From CAYPTI01 sp964413525 [NCBI: uncultured bacterium] (GTDB lineage Bacteria; T1Sed10-126), in the NCBI GenBank assembly GCA_964413525.1, contig CAYPTI010000005.1, positions 1-21,010 of the forward strand: a DNA stretch of 21,010 nucleotides. The letters run 5' to 3'. This document shows, one piece after another, positions 14,668 through 21,010 of the stretch (its first letter is position 1; each line of letters begins with the position of its first letter). The position numbers and the translations under genes were made by a program. The notes under the pieces are model-generated. The model did not search any database. It was not told the DNA's origin and saw only the letters and a list, made by a program, of their open reading frames with translations.

Positions 14668-15060
14668 ATGAGTTCAACCGACCCGTCGGTCTCCCGCCGG
14701 GGCCAGCGGCAGGAGCTGCTAAAAGTCCTCTACGCCCGGGAAGTGGGGGGGTCCTACACCCCCGAACGGATGAGCGACTTCCAGGAGGAAATTGTTGAGG
14801 GGGTTCAACAACATCAGTCCGACCTCGATGAAGCCCTGTCCGAGCACCTGACCGATTGGCGAATCGATCGGGTCCACCCGATCGAACGTGTGCTTTTGAG
14901 AATGGGGGCCTACGAAATTTTTCACACCTCGATCAACAAGGCCATCGTCATCAACGAGGCGGTGGAACTGGCCAAGCAGTACGGCCACGACTCAACCGCC
15001 TCCTTCGTCAACGGGATCCTCGACAACCTCGATGCACCCGATCAAAGTGACCGGGAATGA
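14668..15060 (+). CDS. nusB: Transcription antitermination factor NusB
   Basis: Small all-helical RNA-binding protein that with NusE/S10 recognises boxA and supports antitermination, mainly on rRNA operons. 130 residues, normal length. Seen: RGQRQELLKVLYAREVGG (11-28), matching the N-terminal R..A...LY helix; ILDNL and the strongly conserved VINEAVELAKQYG ... ASFVNGILD block near residues 94-120. The position directly after ribH is the common bacterial ribH-nusB order. The ribosome site is weak, so translation may depend partly on ribH coupling. A SIS-domain gene starts 42 bases downstream. Confidence 0.93.
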   Translation: MSSTDPSVSRRGQRQELLKVLYAREVGGSYTPERMSDFQEEIVEGVQQHQSDLDEALSEHLTDWRIDRVHPIERVLLRMGAYEIFHTSINKAIVINEAVELAKQYGHDSTASFVNGILDNLDAPDQSDRE

Positions 15061-15102
15061 AGCGGGCCGGAACGCCGACTGTCAACCGGAGGGAAGCATT
15101 CG

Positions 15103-15678
15103 TTGACTGAGTATTTCCGTCGGGCCAGCCAGGTCTATCGAGCGCTTGCCAAGGACCGTCCCGCCGGACTCGACGAGTTGGTGGACGCCATCCGACGAAC
15201 GTGGGAGCGGGGTGGGCGCGTGATCAGTTTCGGGAACGGGGGAAGCGCCGCGGACAGCCTCCACTTCACGGCCGAGCTGGTGGCTCGATTCCGGGACCGG
15301 GCCATCCATCGTCCGGCCCTCAGCCTGAACGCCAACCCAAGCACGGTGACCGCCACCGCCAACGACTGGTCCTTTGAGGAGGTCTTCTCCCGACAGCTCC
15401 GTGCTCAGGCACGGGAAGGGGACGTCGTTCTCGGCATCACGACCTCCGGGACCTCCTCCAACGTTCTCCGGGGACTCCGTCGGGCCCGGACGATGAATTG
15501 CTCCTCCTTCGGCCTGACCGGCTCCGATCCGCGGGACCTGAGCGATCTGACCTGCACCGTCATCACCGTTCCCGCCACCGAAACTCCTCATATTCAGCAG
15601 GCTCACCTCGCCTGTTTGCATTACGTGTGCCACCGGTTGGACCGGGGCCTGAACCCCGGAGATTCCGCCCCGGATTGA
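15103..15678 (+). CDS. gmhA: SIS-domain isomerase, phosphoheptose isomerase-like
   Basis: 191-residue single SIS domain of the GmhA type, which converts sedoheptulose 7-phosphate to D-glycero-manno-heptose 7-phosphate for LPS core or S-layer heptose. Seen: SFGNGGSAADSLHFTAELVA (42-61) with Glu58 at the catalytic Glu position; FEEVFSRQL (91-99); TTSGTSSNVLRGL (113-125), the phosphate loop; and HIQQAHLACLH (163-173) with His167 as the likely second catalytic residue. The start is TTG at 15103, supported by GGAGGG (15088-15093) nine bases upstream. Close SIS relatives such as DiaA lack heptose activity, so the substrate is likely rather than certain. No other heptose genes are in the window. It is probably the last gene of the ftsY-rib-nusB unit. 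Confidence 0.8.
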   Translation: MTEYFRRASQVYRALAKDRPAGLDELVDAIRRTWERGGRVISFGNGGSAADSLHFTAELVARFRDRAIHRPALSLNANPSTVTATANDWSFEEVFSRQLRAQAREGDVVLGITTSGTSSNVLRGLRRARTMNCSSFGLTGSDPRDLSDLTCTVITVPATETPHIQQAHLACLHYVCHRLDRGLNPGDSAPD

Positions 15679-15692
15679 CCGAAAAATAGAGC

Positions 15693-15739
15693 CCCTTTTG
15701 GTCCCTTTTGGTTGACGCTGGCCACCCTCGGGATATACT
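15693..15739 (+). promoter_or_regulatory. Strong sigma-70-type promoter for icd with adjacent direct repeat
   Basis: TTGACG (15712-15717) and TATACT (15734-15739) are separated by 16 bases, close to the sigma-70 consensus and the best promoter in the window. CCCTTTTGG occurs twice at 15693-15701 and 15703-15711, exactly 10 bases apart, one helical turn, ending at the -35 element. This looks like a tandem binding site for an activator or a repressor. The icd ribosome site GGAGG is at 15791-15795. Confidence 0.7.
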
Positions 15740-15802
15740 TTTCTGTCTTTCCTTACACAGATTTGATCTCATGCTTGAGCGACCGCCCCGGGAGGCAATC
15801 GA

Positions 15803-17059
15803 ATGAGTTCTTACGACAACATTGAGGTCCCAGCGGACGGCGAACAAATAGCGGTTGAGGACGGAACGTTGAACGTTCCCGACACCCCGGTCATTCCGTA
15901 CGTAACCGGTGACGGCACCGGCCAGGACATCACGCCGGTCATGCGGAAGGTGGTCAGCTCGGCGGTGGAGAAAACCTTCGGCGGCCGGAAATCAATCGCC
16001 TGGATGGAAGTCTACGCGGGGGAACTCGCCGAGGAACGATACGGGACCGTCTTCCCCCAGGAAACCCTGGACGCCATCGAGGAATTCCGGGTGGCCATCA
16101 AGGGTCCTCTCACCACCCCGGTCGGCGCCGGATTTCGCAGCCTGAACGTGGCCTTCCGGAAGGAGCTCGACCTGTACGCCTGTGTGCGCCCGGTCTACTA
16201 CATCGAGGGCCTTCCGAGCCCGGTCCGGGACCCGGAACGGGTCGACATGGTCATTTTTCGGGAGAACACGGAGGACGTCTACGCCGGAATTGAGTGGGAA
16301 GCCGGCACCCCCGAAGTTCAGCAGGTCCGTGAGTTTGTCGAGCAGGAGATGGGGAAGGAAGGAATCATGCACGAGGGAGCCATCGGCCTGGGGTTGAAGC
16401 CGATCACCGAATTCGGAACCAAACGACTGGTTCGCAAGGCGATCGACTACGCAATCGAGAAGGGCCGGGACTCGGTCACCCTGGTCCACAAGGGAAACAT
16501 CATGAAGTTTACCGAGGGGGCCTTCCGGGAGTGGGGTTACGAGGTTGCCCGGGAGGAGTACGGAAGCCACATCATCACCGAACAGCAGCTCTGGGAACGG
16601 CACGACGGCAACCAGCCCGAGGAGTCCATCGTGGTCAAGGATCGGATCGCGGACAACATGCTTCAGCAGATCCTGACCCGGACCTCCGACTACGACGTGC
16701 TGGCTCTGCCGAACCTCAACGGTGATTACATCAGCGACGCGGCCGGCGGCATGATCGGGGGGCTGGGCATCTGTCCGGGAGCCAACCTCGGCGACGCCAT
16801 GGGGTTGTTTGAACCGACCCACGGTTCGGCTCCCAAGCACGCCGGCAAGGACAAGGTCAACCCCAGCGCTCAGATCCTGTCCGCCTGCGAGATGCTGGAC
16901 TACATGGGCTGGGGAGAAGCGGCCGACAACATCAAGCAGGCCATCCGAAAAACCTTCCAGCAAAAAACCGTTACCTACGACCTGGCCCGCCAGATGGACG
17001 GGGCCACCAAGGTGAAGTGCAGCGAGTACGGGGATCACATCATTGAAAACCTCGAATAA
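15803..17059 (+). CDS. icd: Isocitrate dehydrogenase, NADP-type
   Basis: Oxidative decarboxylation of isocitrate to 2-oxoglutarate in the TCA cycle. 418 residues, E. coli-like. Seen: [20 protein letters not shown] (100-119) with Ser113 at the substrate-binding position that is phosphorylated by AceK in E. coli; [10 protein letters not shown] (153-162) with Tyr160; [12 protein letters not shown] (228-239) with Lys230; NGDYISD (306-312); and [18 protein letters not shown] (337-354). Lys345 and, further on, Tyr392 and Arg396 (TYDLAR) match NADP-selecting residues, but the Tyr beside the Lys is His346 here. It lacks the Asp-Ile pair of NAD enzymes, so NADP is favoured. GGAGG seven bases before the ATG fixes the start. 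First gene of the TCA cluster; mdh follows after 105 bases. Confidence 0.95.
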   Translation: MSSYDNIEVPADGEQIAVEDGTLNVPDTPVIPYVTGDGTGQDITPVMRKVVSSAVEKTFGGRKSIAWMEVYAGELAEERYGTVFPQETLDAIEEFRVAIKGPLTTPVGAGFRSLNVAFRKELDLYACVRPVYYIEGLPSPVRDPERVDMVIFRENTEDVYAGIEWEAGTPEVQQVREFVEQEMGKEGIMHEGAIGLGLKPITEFGTKRLVRKAIDYAIEKGRDSVTLVHKGNIMKFTEGAFREWGYEVAREEYGSHIITEQQLWERHDGNQPEESIVVKDRIADNMLQQILTRTSDYDVLALPNLNGDYISDAAGGMIGGLGICPGANLGDAMGLFEPTHGSAPKHAGKDKVNPSAQILSACEMLDYMGWGEAADNIKQAIRKTFQQKTVTYDLARQMDGATKVKCSEYGDHIIENLE

Positions 17060-17164
17060 CTGGTTTAGGGAGGCCAAGACGGTCGTTCCCCGCAGAGCCG
17101 GGTAACCCCTGGATAACCAGAGCGATCAGCGAATTCGATCCAAATTCACGTGGAGGTTCAGTCC

Positions 17165-18103
17165 ATGCCCAAGTTAGGTTTTATCGGAGCCGGCAACGTC
17201 GGGGCGACCGCCGCCAACTACGCGGCGATCAAGGAACTCGGCGACGTCGTCATGGTCGACATCAAGGAGGGGATGCCGCAGGGAAAGTCCCTCGACATGA
17301 ACGAAGCCCGGTCGATCCAGAAGTTTGACACCAACCTGTCGGGCAGCAACGAATACGACGCGATCGAGGGGGCCGACCTGTTTGTCGTCACGGCGGGTCT
17401 GCCGAGGAAACCCGGTATGACCCGGGAGGATCTGCTGCAGAAGAACGCCGAGATCATCGAACAGATCGGTCTGGAAATCAGGGAGAAGGCCCCCGACTCG
17501 GTCATCATCATGGTGACCAACCCGCTGGACGTCATGACCTACCTGATGCGGGAAATCACGGGGTTTCCCCCCGAACGAGTGATCGGACAGGCCGGGATCC
17601 TTGATTCCGCCCGGTTCAGTTACTTCATCGCCGATGAACTGGACGTAAGCGCCCAGGACATCAACGCCATGGTGCTTGGCGGCCACGGGGACTCCATGGT
17701 TCCGCTTTCCCGGTACACCACCGTGTCCGGGATTTCCATCGACGACCTGATGGATCAGCAGACCATCGACCGGCTGGTCGAGCGAACCCGGGGCGGCGGA
17801 GGGGAGATCGTTGAACTGCTCGGAGACGGAAGCGCGTTTTACGCTCCCGGAGCCGCGTCGGTTCAGATGGCCGAATCCATCCTCAAGGATCAGAAGCGTA
17901 TCCTTCCCTGCAGCACCTACGCCGACGGGGTGTACGGACTCAACGACATCTACATCGGGTTGCCCGTGAAACTCGGCCAGGGAGGCGTTCAGGACATCCT
18001 GGAACTTGACCTGACCGAGGACGAATACGCGGAGTTAAAGAAGAGCGCCGACTTTTATGCCGAGCAGATTGAAATCGCTCTGGAGGCGGTTGATTCGGTG
18101 TGA
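17165..18103 (+). CDS. mdh: Malate dehydrogenase (LDH-like)
   Basis: NAD-dependent interconversion of malate and oxaloacetate. 312 residues, the LDH-like MDH class. Seen: GFIGAGNVGATAA (5-17), the Rossmann loop; Asp32 in VMVDIKEG, which selects NAD; LPRKPGMTREDL (79-90) with the substrate-specificity Arg81 that marks malate rather than lactate; VTNPLDV (117-123); DSARF (147-151) with substrate-binding Arg150; and GGHGDSMVPL (172-181) with catalytic His174. GGAGG at 17152-17156, eight bases before the ATG, supports 17165 over the in-frame GTG at 17150. By my count it has about 51 Asp+Glu and 25 Lys+Arg, very acidic. The stop overlaps the sucC start by four bases. Confidence 0.95.
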   Translation: MPKLGFIGAGNVGATAANYAAIKELGDVVMVDIKEGMPQGKSLDMNEARSIQKFDTNLSGSNEYDAIEGADLFVVTAGLPRKPGMTREDLLQKNAEIIEQIGLEIREKAPDSVIIMVTNPLDVMTYLMREITGFPPERVIGQAGILDSARFSYFIADELDVSAQDINAMVLGGHGDSMVPLSRYTTVSGISIDDLMDQQTIDRLVERTRGGGGEIVELLGDGSAFYAPGAASVQMAESILKDQKRILPCSTYADGVYGLNDIYIGLPVKLGQGGVQDILELDLTEDEYAELKKSADFYAEQIEIALEAVDSV

Positions 18104-19248
18104 GAATTCACGAATATCAGGCCAAGGAACTGTTTGACGGGGCCGGGATTTCCGTTCCCGACGAGATTGTGGCGTCCACCCCCGAGGAGGCTCAGTCCAT
18201 CGCGGCCGACCTTGGAGGCAGCGTGGTCGTCAAGGCTCAGGTTCACACCGGCGGACGGGGCAAGGCCGGCGGGGTGAAGCTGGCTGACTCGGCCCGGGAG
18301 GCCCGGGACCATGCCGAAACGATCCTGGGAATGGAAATCAAAGGTCATCCCGTCCATCAGGTCCTTGTGGCCGATCAGGTGGAGTACGAACGGGAGCTGT
18401 ACCTCGGGGTGGTGTTTGACCGCGACCGGCAGACCAGTTGTTTGATGGGGTGTGCTGAGGGCGGGGTCGACATCGAGACCCTGGCCGAAGAACAGCCGGA
18501 AGCCATCCACAAGGAATGGGCTCATCCCTCGCTCGGGTTCCGCCCCTATCAGCTCCGCCGGCTGGCCTACGCGATTGCCCCCCGTCCCGAACACGGTGCC
18601 TCGATCGCTTCCTTTTCACACCGGCTGGTGGAGCTGTACAAGGATACCGATGCCCGGGTCGCCGAGATCAATCCGCTGGTGACCCACGCCGACGGGTCCG
18701 TGACCGCCCTGGATGCGAAGATGGACTTCGACGAAAGCGCCCTGTACAGGCAGCCGGAGATCGAACAATTGCGCGATCCGCGGGAAGAGGATCCCATGGA
18801 TTCCAAGGCTCGTGAGGCCGACCTTCACTTCGTCCGTCTGGACGGCGAGGTCGGGATCATCGGCAACGGCGCCGGGCTGGTGATGACGACCCTGGACGTG
18901 GTGGATCGCTCCGGCGGCAAACCGGCGAACTTCCTGGACATTGGCGGGAGTTCGAGTCCCGACAAGGTCAGTACGGCTCTTGAGATCGTGGTCGAAAACG
19001 AGAACACCCGGTCCATTTTTATTAACGTCTTCGGCGGGATCACCCGCTGTGATGACGTTGCCAGGGGGTTGATCCAGGGGGTGGAGGAGGCCGGGATCGA
19101 GCTGCCCCTCGTGGTCCGGCTCACCGGAACCAACGAGGAGAAGGGCCGCCGGTTGCTGGACGAATCGGACATTGAGATCGAATCGTTTGACGCCATGGAG
19201 GCGGCCGCCGAACGGGCCGTGGACCTGGCGAAGTCCGCCGTCCGCTGA
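18100..19248 (+). CDS. sucC: Succinyl-CoA synthetase, beta subunit
   Basis: ATP-grasp subunit that binds the nucleotide and, with the alpha subunit SucD, interconverts succinyl-CoA and succinate with substrate-level phosphorylation. 382 residues, usual length. Seen: MRIHEYQAKELF (1-12); VVKAQVHTGGRGKAGGVK (43-60), the nucleotide-binding lysine and loop; AEINPLV (188-194), metal-binding region; GNGAGLVM (255-262); and INVFGGITRCDDVA (308-321), the phosphate/CoA-interface helix. The GTG start overlaps the mdh stop, indicating translational coupling. No sucD follows: the next gene is citrate synthase after 119 bases. The partner must be elsewhere or replaced. Confidence 0.95.
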   Translation: MRIHEYQAKELFDGAGISVPDEIVASTPEEAQSIAADLGGSVVVKAQVHTGGRGKAGGVKLADSAREARDHAETILGMEIKGHPVHQVLVADQVEYERELYLGVVFDRDRQTSCLMGCAEGGVDIETLAEEQPEAIHKEWAHPSLGFRPYQLRRLAYAIAPRPEHGASIASFSHRLVELYKDTDARVAEINPLVTHADGSVTALDAKMDFDESALYRQPEIEQLRDPREEDPMDSKAREADLHFVRLDGEVGIIGNGAGLVMTTLDVVDRSGGKPANFLDIGGSSSPDKVSTALEIVVENENTRSIFINVFGGITRCDDVARGLIQGVEEAGIELPLVVRLTGTNEEKGRRLLDESDIEIESFDAMEAAAERAVDLAKSAVR

Positions 19249-19286
19249 ACGGGAACCGGTCGAGGGTTGGAATGGCTACCGTGCTC

Positions 19287-19344
19287 AGGAGGTTTGCATA
19301 ACCAGAATCCGTTCACCCAACCATCAAACGTCTGGGTTGACCCA
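19287..19344 (+). other. Orphan Shine-Dalgarno and dyads between sucC and citrate synthase
   Basis: AGGAGGT at 19287-19293 is a strong ribosome-binding sequence with no usable open frame behind it. GGTT-TGCAT-AACC (19291-19303) and TGGGT-TG-ACCCA (19333-19344) are small dyads; ACCCA at 19315-19319 could compete for the same TGGGT. No clear promoter is present. The citrate synthase has its own GGGAGG at 19355-19360. Confidence 0.3.
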
Positions 19345-19367
19345 TTAAATTATCGGGAGGAACCACC

Positions 19368-20495
19368 ATGGTCTCCGAAGGCCTGAAAGGTGTCGTAGCG
19401 GCGGAATCCGAAATGAGCTTTATCGACGGGGAGGAAGGGGTCCTGATCTACCGGGGGTACAACATCCACGATCTCGCCCGGAACATTACGTTCGAGGAAC
19501 TTCTACCTCTGTTCTGGTTTGGTGAATTACCCAACGAGGAGCAGCTCGACCGGGTGAGGGGCGAACTGGCGGAACACCGTGCGGTTGATGATCAGATCCT
19601 GGGACTGACCGCCGACCTGGCCGAATCGGACCTTCACCCGATGGCGGCGCTGCGAACGATCGTATCGGCGCTTGCCGCCCACGATCCCGAGTCGGAAGCT
19701 CCGCCCGACGATCCCAAGATCAACCGCCGAAAAGCCCGCCGGATCACGTCGAAGTTCATCACCATCATCGCCGCCTACGATCGGCTCCGAAACGGGAAGG
19801 ATCCGGTCGATCCGGATCCTGATCTGAGCCACGCCGCCAACTTCCTCTACATGCTGAACGGCGAACGGCCCACCGACAAGGACGAGGAGATTTTCGATAC
19901 CTGCCTGATCCTCCACGCCGATCACGGGTTTAACGCCTCCACCTTTTCGGCCCGGGTAACCGCCAGCACCCTGTCGGACCTCCACAGCGCCATCACCACG
20001 GCCATCGGTACGCTCAAAGGTCCCCTCCACGGGGGCGCCAACTCGGAAGTCATGAAAATGTTGCTCGAAATTGACGAGCGCGAGATCGATCCGGTGGATT
20101 ACGTGAAGGAAAAACTGGACGCCGGGGAGAAAGTCATGGGGTTCGGCCACCGGGTATACCGGACGGAAGATCCCCGTGCCACCCACTTACGGGAGTATTC
20201 CGAGCAGCTCGGGGAACAAAACGACACCCGGAAATGGTTTGATTACAGCCGGGCCATCGAGGATTATCTGGTGGGAGAGAAGGGGATCAACAGCAACGTG
20301 GACTTCTATTCCGCCAGCACCTACTACCAGCTTGGGATTCCGATTGACCTCTACACGACGATCTTTGCCTCCAGCCGGGTGGTCGGCTGGATCGGACACG
20401 TGATGGAACAGTACGCGGCCAACACCCTGATCCGACCCCGGGCCAAGTACGTCGGTCCGCGGGACAAACAGGTCGTTTCCCTCGAGGACCGCTGA
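19368..20495 (+). CDS. gltA: Citrate synthase (short bacterial/archaeal type)
   Basis: Condenses oxaloacetate and acetyl-CoA to citrate, the entry of the TCA cycle. 375 residues, the short type shared with Gram-positive bacteria, archaea and 2-methylcitrate synthases. Seen: GEEGVLIYRGYNIHDLA (21-37); LILHADHGFNASTFSARV (180-197); KGPLHGGANSEVM (217-229) with catalytic His221; MGFGHRVYRTEDPRA (257-271) with catalytic His261; SNVDFYSASTYY (309-320) with catalytic Asp312; and VVGWIGHVMEQ (338-348) leading to LIRPRAKYVG. GGGAGG seven bases before the ATG supports the start. Context with icd, mdh and sucC favours citrate over 2-methylcitrate synthase; no prp genes are near. Confidence 0.94.
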   Translation: MVSEGLKGVVAAESEMSFIDGEEGVLIYRGYNIHDLARNITFEELLPLFWFGELPNEEQLDRVRGELAEHRAVDDQILGLTADLAESDLHPMAALRTIVSALAAHDPESEAPPDDPKINRRKARRITSKFITIIAAYDRLRNGKDPVDPDPDLSHAANFLYMLNGERPTDKDEEIFDTCLILHADHGFNASTFSARVTASTLSDLHSAITTAIGTLKGPLHGGANSEVMKMLLEIDEREIDPVDYVKEKLDAGEKVMGFGHRVYRTEDPRATHLREYSEQLGEQNDTRKWFDYSRAIEDYLVGEKGINSNVDFYSASTYYQLGIPIDLYTTIFASSRVVGWIGHVMEQYAANTLIRPRAKYVGPRDKQVVSLEDR

Positions 20496-20648
20496 CGGCA
20501 TCGACCATCCGGTAGCGGCTCGTTTGGTGCCGGTTTGTGCTCCCCGGCTCCTCGGCGCAGAAGACGGCAAATCCGTGGGAACCTCTGAAACCGTGAACCG
20601 GAACCCTGGATCTATCCGCGGCAAATCACGTTCGGACGGTTGATCCGG

Positions 20649-21010
20649 TTGACGTTTTTGCTTGACGGACATACCCACACCTCGGCTTACTCCCTCTGTT
20701 CGTCCCTCACGCCTCAACAGTTGCTGGACTGCGCCGTCGAGAACGGGATCGACGGGGTCGTCCTGACGGAACACGGACGGTTCTGGCCGGAGGAGGATCT
20801 GATCGAGTTGAGGAATTCGTACCCGGAGCTGACGATCTTTAACGGGACGGAACTCGACGTCGGGAGTCTCCACCACGTGTTGTTGTACCTCCCCGAACCC
20901 CGACCTCAGCGGGAGATTCCTCGCAAGCCGGAGGACTTCGTGGAGGCCGTGCGGGGGTGGGGAGGATTCGCGATCGCCGCTCACCCGTACCGGTATTTTG
21001 ATCGGTATGA
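20649..21010 (+). CDS. PHP-domain metal-dependent phosphoesterase (3' truncated)
   Basis: The first 120 codons of a PHP-domain protein; the frame runs off the window end. Seen: LDGHTHTSAYSLCS (5-18) with the metal-binding H8-x-H10 and the typical S.CS end; GVVLTEHG (36-43) with His42; NGTELDV (65-71) with Glu68; HHVLLY (75-80); and FAIAAHPYRY near the window edge. These are the metal ligands of PHP phosphoesterases such as the YciV/TrpH type that degrade small phosphorylated nucleotides or oligonucleotides. The start is uncertain: TTG at 20649 is taken; TTG at 20640 and 20658 are alternatives, and no strong ribosome site is visible. It lies 153 bases after citrate synthase, in a gap with a direct repeat CGGCAAATC (20565-20573 and 20619-20627). 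Confidence 0.8.
   Translation, partial: MTFLLDGHTHTSAYSLCSSLTPQQLLDCAVENGIDGVVLTEHGRFWPEEDLIELRNSYPELTIFNGTELDVGSLHHVLLYLPEPRPQREIPRKPEDFVEAVRGWGGFAIAAHPYRYFDRY

Noticed and set aside
15992-17077. 361-codon minus-strand open frame opposite icd
   Set aside because: Antisense shadow caused by high GC third positions; no domain seen.
19337-19360. TTGACC as a -35 element for citrate synthase
   Set aside because: The -10 position would fall on the ribosome binding site and has no TATAAT-like hexamer.

Overview
This is a 21 kb, GC-rich bacterial chromosomal window of dense, mostly co-directional housekeeping genes. All clear genes are on the + strand except one degenerate GGDEF-domain gene. I see no CRISPR array, transposase, integrase, rRNA or tRNA. 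The proteins are strikingly acidic: in the malate dehydrogenase I count about 51 Asp+Glu against about 25 Lys+Arg in 312 residues, and Arg is favoured over Lys. That composition suggests a halophilic or halotolerant bacterium. A lipobox-bearing lipoprotein and a GmhA-type isomerase are compatible with a Gram-negative envelope. I cannot assign a phylum from sequence alone.

Layout. (1) 1-1573: the 3' end of clpP, then clpX (Clp protease). (2) 1796-2932: a class V PLP aminotransferase behind a leader with inverted repeats. (3) 3100-5965: hisZ and purA, separated by an unusually long gap (4270-4708) packed with dyads, including a 17-bp perfect stem that closes a three-way junction. (4) 6003-7508: a Trp-rich lipoprotein and a small soluble protein resembling the cytoplasmic part of some cation transporters (dimerisation domain plus NifX-like domain). 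(5) 7688-9868: an enoyl-ACP-reductase-like SDR, convergent with a GGDEF protein whose active-site motif is destroyed but whose c-di-GMP inhibitory-site motif is kept. (6) 9987-15678: ftsY, ribD, ribE, ribBA, ribH, nusB and a SIS-domain isomerase, tightly spaced and probably one transcription unit, with no FMN riboswitch visible. (7) 15712-20495: a near-consensus promoter followed by icd, mdh, sucC and a citrate synthase gene, a TCA-cycle cluster in which sucD is missing beside sucC. (8) 20649-end: the start of a PHP-domain phosphoesterase cut off by the window edge.

How the genes fit together. The rib genes encode the whole GTP/ribulose-5-phosphate to riboflavin route except the dephosphorylation step, and they appear to be driven from the SRP-receptor gene. 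The TCA cluster supplies citrate synthase, isocitrate dehydrogenase, the beta subunit of succinyl-CoA synthetase and malate dehydrogenase. hisZ and purA are metabolically linked because histidine synthesis consumes ATP and returns AICAR to the purine pathway. The best candidates for undescribed biology are the structured hisZ-purA leader and the ENDQF-type c-di-GMP receptor candidate.
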